Of a stretch of DNA of 61,331 nt, positions 1 through 9,822 are shown one piece after another. A program made the position numbers and the translations under genes. The stretch comes from Candidatus Saccharimonadota bacterium (GTDB taxonomy: Bacteria; Patescibacteriota; Saccharimonadia; Saccharimonadales; Saccharimonadaceae), in assembly GCA_017557865.1 (NCBI GenBank), contig JAFYXW010000010.1:1-61331 (forward strand), read 5' to 3'. The notes under the pieces were generated by a model. It was given only the letters and a program-made list of their open reading frames with translations. It ran no database searches and had not been told where the DNA came from. Position 1 is the stretch's first letter, and each line of letters begins with the position of its first letter.

Positions 1-1816
<1,816 letters not shown>

Positions 1817-1895
1817 TGTCTTGGACTTAGCTAGCAACCGACGTTGGAAACGTCGCGCGTCATTAAAATCTTTTAGCATCTTATGGACATCAATA

Positions 1896-1920
1896 GTAAT
1901 AATAATGGCGTTATTATTAC
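1896..1920 (+). other. hairpin in the 23S-5S spacer
   Basis: A perfect 10-bp inverted repeat (GTAATAATAA, 5-nt loop TGGCG, TTATTATTAC) ends one or two bases before the predicted 5S 5' end. It has no T-tract, so it looks like a processing stem or a boundary hairpin and not a terminator. A second short stem (CGACGT / ACGTCG) lies at about 1838-1855 in the same spacer. Confidence 0.6.
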
Positions 1921-1921
1921 A

Positions 1922-2030
1922 ATTTGGTGCCCATAGCGCTGGGGTAATACCTGTTCCCATTCCGAACACAGAAGTCAAGCCCAGTCGCGCCGATTATACT
2001 GCTTTGCGGGAAACTAGGAAGGTGCCAAAT
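1922..2030 (+). rRNA. rrf: 5S ribosomal RNA
   Basis: The sequence contains the diagnostic 5S core (ACCTGTTCCCATTCCGAACA, about 1949-1968). Its 5' end (ATTTGGTGCC) pairs over ten positions with its 3' end (GGTGCCAAAT) to form helix I. It follows the 23S gene after about a 100-nt spacer and is closed by a terminator, so it is the last gene of the rRNA operon. The ends are set by helix I and may be off by a few bases. Confidence 0.93.
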
Positions 2031-2035
2031 TATGG

Positions 2036-2063
2036 AAAAACCACTCGAAAGAGTGGTTTTTTC
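2036..2063 (+). terminator. intrinsic terminator of the rRNA operon
   Basis: A-tract, CCACTC stem, GAAA tetraloop, GAGTGG stem, then six T. It lies directly behind the 5S RNA and only a few bases before the promoter of the next gene. Confidence 0.92.
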
Positions 2064-2067
2064 TTTG

Positions 2068-2073
2068 TATAAT
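2068..2073 (+). promoter_or_regulatory. -10 box, leaderless start of methyltransferase-HD gene
   Basis: TATAAT whose last base is 7 nt before the ATG at 2081. There is no Shine-Dalgarno site and the upstream terminator leaves no room for a longer leader, so the transcript should start at or one base before the ATG. Confidence 0.75.
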
Positions 2074-2080
2074 AATATAT

Positions 2081-3361
2081 ATGAGTAAAGAGAATGAAAA
2101 GACGCTAGAAATCTATGAAGAGTATGGTAAGAATTATTTAGATAATACTAATCATCGTAATTCTGAGAAAAAGAAGGAAGTAGATGATGAGAACAGAACG
2201 GCGATTCTGGACGCTTTTTCTAAACTTGGGTCGGAAGCAAGAATTTTGGAGATTGGTGCCGGAGATGGCGAGGCCTCTCTTATGGCCAAAAAGCTTGGGT
2301 TCAAGGCTTACGCTAGCGATGTGCCGGATTATTTTTTGGACGTGATTTCTTCTAAAGATCTACCTTATTATAAGTTTAACGTCTTAAAAGATGATCTTGG
2401 CGGACGTAAGTTTGATGGCATAATGGCGTTTAGGGTGTTTCCGCATTTTGGGCCAGAAGATTTGGAAGTGGCACTAGACCGAATTTTTAAATTACTACGT
2501 CCAGGTGGTAGATTTGTGGGCAGTGCTATTAATTTTGAAGACAAGAAAACCAGAGGCGGATGGTATGATTTTCCAGGTAAGTATCATATTGGAACGGAGC
2601 GCTATTTCTATTTTTATAAACAATCAGAAATAGAAGCGGCATTTAAAAAAGCGGGATTCGTATTGGATCAAATGAATATAAGGGGCGGTGATTCTGGAAA
2701 GAGATGGTTTGAATTTATTTTAACTAAACCATCTGGGGTGAGGCCGGAGGTAGAAAAATATATTACGGAAGAGATTTTGCCACAATACGACAAACTACTT
2801 GGGCATACTATTACACATATAAACCAAGTGGTTTCGAGGAGTCTTGCAATTGCGGAGGATTTATCGGATGTGGACCGCGATATGGTGTATGTTGCAGCCA
2901 CATATCATGACCTCGGAAGAATTATTGATGATGAAACTCATAATATTGAGTCCGGTAAATTAATGCGAAAAGATGAAACTTTGAAGAAATTGTTTAATGA
3001 AAAACAGATCGAACTAATGGTGGAAGCAGTAGAAGATCATCGTGCATCGCTGAAAGGTGAGCCTAGAAATATTTATGGCAGAATTGTAGGTTCGGCAGAT
3101 CGTTATATGGACCTAGACGATATGTTGGCGCGTTCATATGATTATACAAAACATTTACATCCAGAAATGAATGACGATGGGTTGATTGAAGAGGCTAGAA
3201 TTCATCTTCGCGAAAAGTTTATGCCTGGTGGATATGGTGCCAAAAAAGTTTACTATCCGTCTATAGACGACAAAGAGTGTTTTGAGACAATTGAAAGAAT
3301 CACGCGTAATCCTTTGGAGTATCGCAAAACTATGAAAGAGTTTAATAGAAAGCGAAAATAG
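2081..3361 (+). CDS. SAM-dependent methyltransferase fused to an HD-domain phosphohydrolase-like module
   Basis: This 426-residue protein has two parts. Residues about 35-215 form a class I methyltransferase with the SAM-binding glycine motif LEIGAGDGEAS (about 56-66) and a post-motif LLRPGGRFVGS (about 138-148). Residues about 235-350 look like an HD domain: His246, the His-Asp pair at 276-277 in ATYHDLGR, His320 in VEDHRAS and an acidic run near 340. The HD family hydrolyses phosphate esters, often nucleotides, with bound metal ions. The substrate of either half is unknown. The gene stands alone after the rRNA operon with its own leaderless promoter. The fusion is unusual, but the reading frame is continuous and I see no sign of a frameshift. 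Confidence 0.8.
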   Translation: MSKENEKTLEIYEEYGKNYLDNTNHRNSEKKKEVDDENRTAILDAFSKLGSEARILEIGAGDGEASLMAKKLGFKAYASDVPDYFLDVISSKDLPYYKFNVLKDDLGGRKFDGIMAFRVFPHFGPEDLEVALDRIFKLLRPGGRFVGSAINFEDKKTRGGWYDFPGKYHIGTERYFYFYKQSEIEAAFKKAGFVLDQMNIRGGDSGKRWFEFILTKPSGVRPEVEKYITEEILPQYDKLLGHTITHINQVVSRSLAIAEDLSDVDRDMVYVAATYHDLGRIIDDETHNIESGKLMRKDETLKKLFNEKQIELMVEAVEDHRASLKGEPRNIYGRIVGSADRYMDLDDMLARSYDYTKHLHPEMNDDGLIEEARIHLREKFMPGGYGAKKVYYPSIDDKECFETIERITRNPLEYRKTMKEFNRKRK

Positions 3362-3389
3362 TTGACAAAACATAGTAAAAAAGTATAAA
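3362..3389 (+). promoter_or_regulatory. -35/-10 promoter of the first FISUMP gene
   Basis: TTGACA (3362-3367), 16-nt spacer, TATAAA (3384-3389). The start of TTGACA overlaps the end of the preceding gene. Transcription should begin near 3396, giving a leader of about 35 nt. Confidence 0.75.
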
Positions 3390-3406
3390 ATATAACCAGA
3401 AAGGTT

Positions 3407-3427
3407 ATGCTTAAAATAAAAAAATAA
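3407..3427 (+). CDS. possible six-codon leader peptide
   Basis: Within the leader, an ATG at 3407 preceded by AGAAAGGTT opens a six-codon frame (MLKIKK) that ends with TAA just 3 nt before the ATG of the large protein, in the same frame. The main start has only an A-rich stretch in front of it, so translation could pass from this minicistron to the main gene by reinitiation. It may also be chance. Confidence 0.3.
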   Translation: MLKIKK

Positions 3428-3430
3428 AAG

Positions 3431-5038
3431 ATGGAAAGTTTATTTAAGCTTGTAGTGCAGGACACTGACGTAGTGGTGCCAGACACGGGTATGTACACTC
3501 GTGGTATCGCTGATGGTGGCGCTATCAACCTAGGTGGGATCATATTTGCTGGTTTCTGCCTTCTTTTGATGGTGAGTGTGGTTGTACTAAGAATAATACA
3601 ACGTAAAAAGGCGACGAAAAAAGCTTGTACTGGTTTACTAGCTACTGTGGTTGCCGGGGCAGCGATAAGTGCACTTCTTATTAGCAATACAAGTGCCGTA
3701 ATGAAAAGTTTGGATATTACGGTGTCGGACACAATTACCGCTACGATTGATCGTAGTAAGGGCGAGAGTTCTGTTGTAGTGCCAGTAGACATTACTTTGA
3801 ACGAAGCGTCGGCCGATGGCTACGACCTATATATATATGGTGGGGCTCTCACGGATGGTACTAATACTATTGAACAAGTGTCGAGCGACGGTGTAGAAAT
3901 AACAAGCGGAACCTGGGGGATTATTGCTAATAATAGCGAAACGGCTCCAGAAATTGATGCTACAGAGTGGGGACAAACCGGTACGGCTAGCGCGCCAAAA
4001 AAGGTTTATACGGTTGATACTGCAGCGGCGGCTGGCTCGACTTTCCGTGTTTATTATGGCGTGTCTGTCGATGAAGACACTCCTGCCGGTGTATATACTA
4101 CGACAATTGGCTTCGCGATGAAACACGAAGTTGCTTTGACTCTGGAAGAATCATATGAATTTTCTGAAAAAGAAAAAGTACCTGTAGGCCCAGATGAATA
4201 TTACACCATACAGGATATGGACTCGACCATCTGCGAAAATACCGACGTAATCCCAAGCGAAATGCAAGTGGTTGATGTTCGCGATAATAGAATTTACACT
4301 ATTGGTAAGCTTGCCGATGGCCACTGCTGGTTGCTAGACAACCTTGCTCTAGACCCAACCGACGCTACCGTGGCTGCAGATATGAATTCAACAAATACGA
4401 ACGCGACCGACGAAGCGATTAATAACTTTATCAACGGTAGTGCAACTGCTCTGCATGATGGTTGGTCTACTTCGCCAGTTGGGCGTACCTACATGGCTGG
4501 TGGTGTTGACTATATGACTCCACGTCTCTTTGACCAGAGCAAAGATATAACTAGCGCAGATTTGTCTGACCCAGATGAGCCATTGGCTGAAGCAGCTAAC
4601 TGGAAGTTCGGTATCTACTATAATTACTGCGCGGTTTCTGCCGGTACATATTGTTACACTGATGGTGATAGTAGCATCGCATACGATAAGCCTGACACTG
4701 CATTTGATATAGACTATGATATCTGTCCAGCTGGCTGGAGATTGCCTTCTGGTGGTAATGGTGGTGAATACGAAATCCTATATAATACTTACTATGATGC
4801 TAACGAATCGAACCCAAGCCATCCGTTTAGGAAGGCTTTGCATCTACCTATCTCTGGGTATGTCTCGTATATCGGGCCAGTAAGCCAAGGCAGCTATGTT
4901 TCGTACTGGACCGCAACGAACCCAGGAAACGATGGCTATTATATGCAAATCCTTTATCAAAACGCTTTCTATGCAGGTAGCCCAACAAGCTCCAATAGCC
5001 GCTACTATGGCTATGGTGTTCGCTGTATCGCAAAGTAA
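3431..5038 (+). CDS. membrane-anchored FISUMP-domain surface protein
   Basis: This 535-residue protein has two hydrophobic segments near the N-terminus (about 33-55 and 66-86) separated by a basic RKKATKK turn. A Thr/Ser/Asp-rich beta region of about 160 residues follows, then a C-terminal FISUMP domain (Fib_succ_major type, about 285-535). The FISUMP hallmarks are visible: GKLADGHCWLLDNLAL, DICPAGWRLPSG, SYWTATNPG and the final GYGVRCIAK. These domains occur in secreted and surface proteins, and the function here is probably contact with a host or matrix, which is inference. The gene ends at a bidirectional terminator facing nusA. A second, larger relative lies at 56426-59311. Confidence 0.82.
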   Translation: MESLFKLVVQDTDVVVPDTGMYTRGIADGGAINLGGIIFAGFCLLLMVSVVVLRIIQRKKATKKACTGLLATVVAGAAISALLISNTSAVMKSLDITVSDTITATIDRSKGESSVVVPVDITLNEASADGYDLYIYGGALTDGTNTIEQVSSDGVEITSGTWGIIANNSETAPEIDATEWGQTGTASAPKKVYTVDTAAAAGSTFRVYYGVSVDEDTPAGVYTTTIGFAMKHEVALTLEESYEFSEKEKVPVGPDEYYTIQDMDSTICENTDVIPSEMQVVDVRDNRIYTIGKLADGHCWLLDNLALDPTDATVAADMNSTNTNATDEAINNFINGSATALHDGWSTSPVGRTYMAGGVDYMTPRLFDQSKDITSADLSDPDEPLAEAANWKFGIYYNYCAVSAGTYCYTDGDSSIAYDKPDTAFDIDYDICPAGWRLPSGGNGGEYEILYNTYYDANESNPSHPFRKALHLPISGYVSYIGPVSQGSYVSYWTATNPGNDGYYMQILYQNAFYAGSPTSSNSRYYGYGVRCIAK

Positions 5039-5049
5039 ATAACTTTCCA

Positions 5050-5083
5050 TAAAAAAGCACCCCTCCCGGGGTGCTTTTTGCTA
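5050..5083. terminator. bidirectional terminator between the FISUMP gene and nusA
   Basis: GCACCCC, loop TCCC, GGGGTGC, flanked by an A-run on the left and TTTTT on the right, so it can stop transcripts from both sides. It lies in the 50-nt gap between two convergent genes. Confidence 0.9.
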
Positions 5084-5088
5084 TGTGA

Positions 5089-6195
5089 TTATTCTTCTTC
5101 AGCTTCTTCGAGAGCGGAGAGAAGGGAATCTTCAACGTTTTGTTTTTTCTTCTTGGCTGGAGCTTTGGAAAGCTCGATGTCTATATCGTAACCAGTGAGT
5201 TTAGAAGCTAGGCGAACGTTTTGGCCTTGCTTACCGATGGCAATAGATTGCTGCTCTTCGGACACGAAAACTTTGGCCTTTTTGCCATCAATCTCGACTT
5301 TGATAACTTCGGCTGGAGAAAGAGCTTCGCGGATATATTCGGAAGCATTGTCGCTCCAGTTGATGATATCGATTTTTTCACGATCGCCGATTTCGTTCAT
5401 AACGGCTTGGACGCGAATACCACGGCCACCTACAAAGGTACCAACTGGATCTACGCCTGGAACGGTAGACATTACGGCAATCTTGGTGCGGCGACCAGCT
5501 TCACGGGCGATGCCACGGATTTCTACGGTGCCATTTTCAATTTCTGGAACTTCCTGACGGAAGAGATACTCAATAAACTCTGCAGAGCCACGGGAGAGAA
5601 TAAGTTGAGCGCCGCGATCGTTTCTTTCGATACCTTTGATGAATACCTTGATACGGCTACCAACGGTGTAATATTCGCCGTCGATTTGTTCGCTCTTTGG
5701 CATGATACCGTTAGCACGGCCAAGGTCGATACGAACAAGCTTTGGTTCTACACGAGAAACTGTACCAGTAACAACGGTGCCAACTTTGTCCTCGAAAGCG
5801 GTAAGTACGGCATCGTTTTCGGCTTCGCGGAGGCGTTGCACCACAACTTGCTTGGCGGTCATAGCGGCAACACGGCCAAAAGTAGTAACTTTAAACTTTT
5901 CTTCTACAGTGTCACCGATTTTAGCTTTCTTACCAGCGTCTTTTAGAGGAATTTCGGTAGATGGGTTATAAGCAACTTCATCTTCGACAACTTCGCGTGC
6001 GACAAAAACATCGGCTTCACCAGTTTTGGTGTTCAAAACGGCGCGAACATTCATATCGCGATCACCGTTGTCTTTACGCCAAGCAGCAGCAATAGCCTGC
6101 TCGATAACGTCAAGAACAGTTTCTTTTGGTAGGCCTTTTTCTTCGGCAATAATGTCAACCATTGCGGACATTTGTTTTAAATCTAGGTTTTCCAT
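5089..6195 (-). CDS. nusA: transcription termination/antitermination factor NusA
   Basis: NusA binds RNA polymerase and nascent RNA and modulates pausing, termination and antitermination. At 368 residues this is the short form typical of Gram-positive bacteria, without the extra C-terminal acidic repeats of Escherichia coli. Domain order: N-terminal RNAP-binding domain (about 1-125), S1 domain (about 132-200, with VRIDLGRANGIMPKSEQ), KH1 (about 225-280, GGRGIRVQAV) and KH2 (about 300-345, AIGKQGQNVRLASKLTGYDI). It ends in an acidic tail. The start is supported by an AAAGGA site about 10 nt upstream. The gene is monocistronic and convergent to the FISUMP gene, and its leader carries a GC-rich hairpin that could serve feedback control. 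Confidence 0.96.
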   Translation of the reverse strand: MENLDLKQMSAMVDIIAEEKGLPKETVLDVIEQAIAAAWRKDNGDRDMNVRAVLNTKTGEADVFVAREVVEDEVAYNPSTEIPLKDAGKKAKIGDTVEEKFKVTTFGRVAAMTAKQVVVQRLREAENDAVLTAFEDKVGTVVTGTVSRVEPKLVRIDLGRANGIMPKSEQIDGEYYTVGSRIKVFIKGIERNDRGAQLILSRGSAEFIEYLFRQEVPEIENGTVEIRGIAREAGRRTKIAVMSTVPGVDPVGTFVGGRGIRVQAVMNEIGDREKIDIINWSDNASEYIREALSPAEVIKVEIDGKKAKVFVSEEQQSIAIGKQGQNVRLASKLTGYDIDIELSKAPAKKKKQNVEDSLLSALEEAEEE

Positions 6196-6222
6196 TTTGT
6201 TCCTTTCTTTAAAATAAAACAG

Positions 6223-6240
6223 CCGGCCCTGCCGGGTCGG
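6223..6240 (-). promoter_or_regulatory. GC-rich hairpin in the nusA leader (possible attenuator)
   Basis: Read on the minus strand: CCGACCC, loop GGCA, GGGCCGG, then CTGTTTTATTTT. One A-C mismatch interrupts a 7-bp stem. It lies between the predicted transcription start (about 6253) and the nusA ribosome-binding site. The T-rich tail makes a weak terminator or NusA-responsive attenuator possible. Confidence 0.45.
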
Positions 6241-6259
6241 TCAAATGCTGTATATATTT

Positions 6260-6265
6260 ATTATA
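6260..6265 (-). promoter_or_regulatory. -10 box of nusA
   Basis: TATAAT on the minus strand (extended context TGCTATAAT), giving a leader of about 58 nt with a hairpin and a Shine-Dalgarno site. This contrasts with the leaderless starts elsewhere in the window. Confidence 0.65.
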
Positions 6266-6296
6266 GCAAATTATTGTAAAAATACAAGAACTTTGG

Positions 6297-6302
6297 TATA
6301 AT
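6297..6302 (+). promoter_or_regulatory. -10 box of rnj
   Basis: TATAAT preceded by TGG (extended -10). It is followed by a leader of about 35 nt that contains AAGGAG 5 nt before the rnj ATG. Confidence 0.65.
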
Positions 6303-6343
6303 TAGATTACTGATTTTTACTTGTAATTAACAAAAAGGAGTTT

Positions 6344-8464
6344 ATGAATAAACAGGAAGAGGAGCGTCGTGCGCGCCTTTTGAAATCGAGAGCAGAGCGT
6401 CTGCCCGATATTAAGAAACAATTTGAAGAGGCCCAAAAACGCAATTTTAATGCGAATTTTGGCCCGGGCGGTAAAGATGAAAAATTAGTTAAGCCAAAAG
6501 CCGCAAAGGCTACAAAGGCTACCAAAACTACAAAAGCCGCTACGCCAAAAACTAAACAAAAAGTTGAGGCCGAAAAACGCAAAGTCAATTTGTCTGTGAG
6601 CACAAAAAAGAGTGAGATGGTACATCACCAAAGGATGCTTTCACAGGATGTGAACGTGCAAGCTACTCAACATATTATTGGTATTCCAGTAAACAAGTCT
6701 CGTTACAATGGCTACGATGGCGAGCAGGTTACTAACGCCAAATTAAAGTCGATGCGCCCGGATCCGGATTCGGTAAAGATTATCCCGATTGGTGGTGTGG
6801 GCGAGTTCGGTATTGGTAAAAATATGACCATCATAGAATATAAGTCTGAGATGATCGTTGTAGATATGGGCGTGTTGTTTGCTGGCGAAGATTATCCGGG
6901 CGTTAACTACATGATTCCGGATATTAAGTACCTAGAAGATAATAGCGAAAAAATAAAAGCGATTTTGTTTACGCATGCTCACCTAGACCATATTGGTGCG
7001 TGTAGACATCTTTTACCAAAGTTTAATCCTTTGATACCAATTTATGGTACCGATTTTACGATTGGTATGATTAAGAAACAAATGTCCGAGTTGGATGATG
7101 TACCAGATTTTAATTATCAAGTGGTGCAGCCTTTGCAACATCAAAAATATCAGGTAAGTGAACACTTTAATGTAGAATTTATTCATACTTTGCACTCGAT
7201 TCCTGGTAATGCATCGATTTTGGTACGTACGCCAAACGGTACAATTTATCTTTCGGGTGACTGGCGTCACGAAGAAAACCCAATGGGCGTTCAGACGGAT
7301 TATGAACGTCTAGACGAGATTGTTAAAACCGAAGGAATCGATTTGATGTTGAACGAATCTACCAACATAGATTCGCCAGGCAAACATCCACATTCTGAAT
7401 ATGATGTAGGTGAAAACTTGGGTCGCGTGATGGATCATTATGCCAATGGACGCGTAATTATTTCGTGTTTCTCATCGCAGATTTCCAGGATTGAACTTAT
7501 TTTGAAAGAAGCAGCGGCGCGCGGACGCAAGGTGGCGTTCTCGGGCTTTTCGATGATTAACAACGTGGAAGTGGCACTTCGTGCAAAATCTATCAAGGTG
7601 CCAAAAGATACGATTGTAAAAATGGAAGACATCGTAAAACTACCAGACGAAAAAGTATGTATCGTATGCACTGGCTCACAGGGCGAAATGAATGCCGTGC
7701 TCAACCGCATGGTGACTGGTGCACATAAATATATTAAGATTAAAAATACTGATACGATTGTGTTTTCTTCTAATCCGATTCCGGGTAATGAACCACACGT
7801 AGTTGGTACGGTAGATGGTTTGCTTCGTGAAGGCGCACAAGTAATTCAGAATGGTAAAACACACCTAACCAATATTGGGCCTTTGCATTTGTCTGGTCAC
7901 GCATATTTCGAAGATCATGTTGAGTTTGTGACTCGCATGCACCCAACTAACTATATGCCATATCATGGTGAGTTTTACATGCTCGAACACAATGCCGAAA
8001 TGGCAGAGAACGTGCTTGGGATTTCGCGTGATAGAATCTTGGTGGCAGACGACGGCGATATTGTAGAACTTACTCCAGAAAAGAAAATTAAAAAGTGCGG
8101 TAGGATTTATGTGGGCAATAAACTTTATGACGACGCGGATCAGCCAGTGCACGAAGCCGTAGTGAAAGACCGCATTCATATTTCGCGCGAAGGTATTTTT
8201 GTGATTGTGCTGACTTTGAATAAAAAGACTGGGCACCTGATGAAAACTCCGGACATTGTGTCACGTGCGTTTATTTATCTTGATAATTCGGAAGAATTAA
8301 TCGGTAAAATTCGTCATTATCTTCGTCAAAAAACCGACAAGTCGATTTCGACCGATCCAGAAATGAAAGTATTAAAGGAAGAAATCAAAGAAGATATTAC
8401 GCACATCCTCTTTGATGCAACTGGGCACACGCCAATTGTAATTCCGGTAATTAATAAAGTTTAG
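6344..8464 (+). CDS. rnj: ribonuclease J
   Basis: Metallo-beta-lactamase/beta-CASP ribonuclease that cleaves RNA internally and from the 5' end, central to mRNA decay and rRNA maturation in bacteria without RNase E. The zinc-binding motif reads FTHAHLDHIGA (about 209-219), and LSGDWRHEENP supplies a further metal ligand. PGNEPHVVGT and the GEFYMLEHN region belong to the beta-CASP half. At 706 residues it is about 150 longer than Bacillus RNase J: residues 1-145 are a Lys/Ala/Thr-rich, low-complexity extension before the conserved VKIIPIGGVGEFG start of the fold. The AAGGAG site fixes the start at 6344. The stop overlaps the Shine-Dalgarno site of trxB, so the two genes are co-transcribed. Confidence 0.95.
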   Translation: MNKQEEERRARLLKSRAERLPDIKKQFEEAQKRNFNANFGPGGKDEKLVKPKAAKATKATKTTKAATPKTKQKVEAEKRKVNLSVSTKKSEMVHHQRMLSQDVNVQATQHIIGIPVNKSRYNGYDGEQVTNAKLKSMRPDPDSVKIIPIGGVGEFGIGKNMTIIEYKSEMIVVDMGVLFAGEDYPGVNYMIPDIKYLEDNSEKIKAILFTHAHLDHIGACRHLLPKFNPLIPIYGTDFTIGMIKKQMSELDDVPDFNYQVVQPLQHQKYQVSEHFNVEFIHTLHSIPGNASILVRTPNGTIYLSGDWRHEENPMGVQTDYERLDEIVKTEGIDLMLNESTNIDSPGKHPHSEYDVGENLGRVMDHYANGRVIISCFSSQISRIELILKEAAARGRKVAFSGFSMINNVEVALRAKSIKVPKDTIVKMEDIVKLPDEKVCIVCTGSQGEMNAVLNRMVTGAHKYIKIKNTDTIVFSSNPIPGNEPHVVGTVDGLLREGAQVIQNGKTHLTNIGPLHLSGHAYFEDHVEFVTRMHPTNYMPYHGEFYMLEHNAEMAENVLGISRDRILVADDGDIVELTPEKKIKKCGRIYVGNKLYDDADQPVHEAVVKDRIHISREGIFVIVLTLNKKTGHLMKTPDIVSRAFIYLDNSEELIGKIRHYLRQKTDKSISTDPEMKVLKEEIKEDITHILFDATGHTPIVIPVINKV

Positions 8465-8471
8465 GAGGTTT

Positions 8472-9218
8472 ATGATAGACGTAGTAATTATTGGCGCAGG
8501 GATGGCAGGACTTACTGCGGCGATTTATGCTGGGCGGGCTGGCAAAAAAGTTGTGGTTCTAGAAAGCAATGTAAAAGGTGGGGAGATTGTAGAGAGTACG
8601 ATAGTTTCAAACTATCCAGGTGTTCCTGATATTTCTGGTGCAGATTTGATGGAAACTGTAGCAAAACAAGCCGAAGGGTTTGGCACACAAATAAAATACG
8701 AAGAAGTTTTGGGGATTGAAGATCATGGTGAGTATAAAAAAGTTAAAACCGATGAAGGCGAATATGAAGCAAAGGCAGTAATTCTTGCGATGGGCACTGA
8801 GCCTCGTAGACTTAGCGAAAAACAGGCGGCAGACGCAGGAAAAAGACCAGTATCTTATTGCGCGGTTTGCGACGGCGCTTTATATGAAGGTAAGCCGGTA
8901 GTAGTGGTGGGGAGTGGCAACACGGCAAAATATGTAATGAAATATCTTGAGGGGATCGCGTCGAAGGTTTATCATATTCATCACGATGATCCAATCCCAG
9001 AAGATGCGGAAGCGGTGTTTGTGGCGATTGGCCGGGTGCCAAACACTGGGTTTTTGAAAGGTTTGGTAGAACTAGACTCTAATGGTTATGTGGTAGCGGG
9101 TGAAGATTGCAAAACTTCTTGTCCTGGTATATTCGTGGCAGGTGATTGTAGGACTAAAACTACCCGTCAACTTGTAACTGCAGCGGGTGATGGCGCGGTG
9201 GCTGCTGGACAATTATAA
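8472..9218 (+). CDS. trxB: short thioredoxin-reductase-like flavoprotein
   Basis: FAD-dependent pyridine nucleotide-disulfide oxidoreductase of the thioredoxin reductase type. The FAD-binding GAGMAGLTAAIYAG (8-21), the redox-active CAVC pair (Cys130/Cys133), a GSGNTA dinucleotide motif and a C-terminal GIFVAGDC FAD motif are all present. At 248 residues it is about 60 shorter than usual. The loss lies in the NADPH-binding domain: after GSGNTAKYVMKYLEG it runs almost straight into EAVFVAIGRVPNT, without the usual HRR-type NADPH phosphate-binding loop. It may use another electron donor or be partly degenerate. A strong AGGAGG site sits at the rnj stop codon. Confidence 0.85.
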   Translation: MIDVVIIGAGMAGLTAAIYAGRAGKKVVVLESNVKGGEIVESTIVSNYPGVPDISGADLMETVAKQAEGFGTQIKYEEVLGIEDHGEYKKVKTDEGEYEAKAVILAMGTEPRRLSEKQAADAGKRPVSYCAVCDGALYEGKPVVVVGSGNTAKYVMKYLEGIASKVYHIHHDDPIPEDAEAVFVAIGRVPNTGFLKGLVELDSNGYVVAGEDCKTSCPGIFVAGDCRTKTTRQLVTAAGDGAVAAGQL

Positions 9219-9219
9219 T

Positions 9220-9621
9220 ATGGTGGATGGAAATTTAGCTTATTTAAATCCAAAAGATTTTAAAAAGAAAGCGCGTGGGTTTTCTAAAGACCCGGATGCG
9301 ATTATTGCTAGTGCAGAAAAGTGGTCCGAAAAGAGCGTGATTTTTGCGGCGGCGGGGCTTGCGCTTTGCATTATTGGCAGAATGGGCGGGCTTATATCGG
9401 GGATTGGTAGATTCGGACTGGGTGGTGTGATCATCTCGGACATACCTTCCGGGATCGGCGCTATATTGATGGCCGTAGCAGGGTTTTTGGCGCTATCGAC
9501 GCTGGTCTTGGTATTAATCTATGCTAGTAAAAGCAAAAAGAAAATCATACCTATTATTGTAACGGATATCTTTACCATCATAGTTCTAGTCGCCGGGTAT
9601 TTTCTTATGCATATTTTTTGA
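9220..9621 (+). CDS. small membrane protein of unknown function
   Basis: I place the start at the ATG at 9220 (133 residues), two bases after the trxB stop, and not at the in-frame ATG at 9187, which would overlap trxB by 32 nt. The N-terminal 45 residues are polar and resemble a short cytoplasmic domain (KDFKKKARGFSKDPDAI). Three hydrophobic stretches follow, at about 40-58, 73-100 and 109-131. No family is recognised. It is probably the third gene of the rnj operon. Confidence 0.6.
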   Translation: MVDGNLAYLNPKDFKKKARGFSKDPDAIIASAEKWSEKSVIFAAAGLALCIIGRMGGLISGIGRFGLGGVIISDIPSGIGAILMAVAGFLALSTLVLVLIYASKSKKKIIPIIVTDIFTIIVLVAGYFLMHIF

Positions 9622-9695
9622 TAAACGGCGGTTGCAGTTTTTTTGCAGTGTGTTAATTTTTCTTCAGGTCTTGGGAGCTTTTTAATCTTTCGGTA

Positions 9696-9786
9696 ACAGA
9701 TTCTGGTAGGTGGCGCTGTGGGCGCTTGGCTCTCAACGGGAATCTGTCGTGATGTGCTAGATAAATCGGGTTTTAGATCTCCCGTT
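9696..9786 (+). ncRNA. candidate structured leader RNA with two mutually exclusive stems
   Basis: Pairing A: ACAGATTC (9696-9703) with GAATCTGT (9740-9747), perfect 8 bp, enclosing a small GCGC hairpin (9713-9725). Pairing B: AACGGGAATCT (9735-9745) with AGAT-C-TCCCGTT (9775-9786), 11 bp with a one-base bulge. Both use positions 9740-9745, so only one can form at a time, the layout expected for a riboswitch or attenuator. It lies upstream of a strongly ribosome-bound 27-codon ORF. I recognise no known Rfam class. A free-standing small RNA is the alternative. Confidence 0.45.
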
Positions 9787-9822
9787 AGTAATTTGTGAAA
9801 ACAAAAAACGAAAGGAGTCACG

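Noticed and set aside
3253-3792. 179-codon hydrophobic frame antisense to the FISUMP gene start
   Set aside because: The hydrophobicity mirrors the membrane segments of the plus-strand gene, and it spans a clear plus-strand promoter.
5221-5946. 241-codon open frame antisense to nusA
   Set aside because: Its complement is the well-conserved nusA coding sequence. It has no ribosome-binding site and no recognisable domain.
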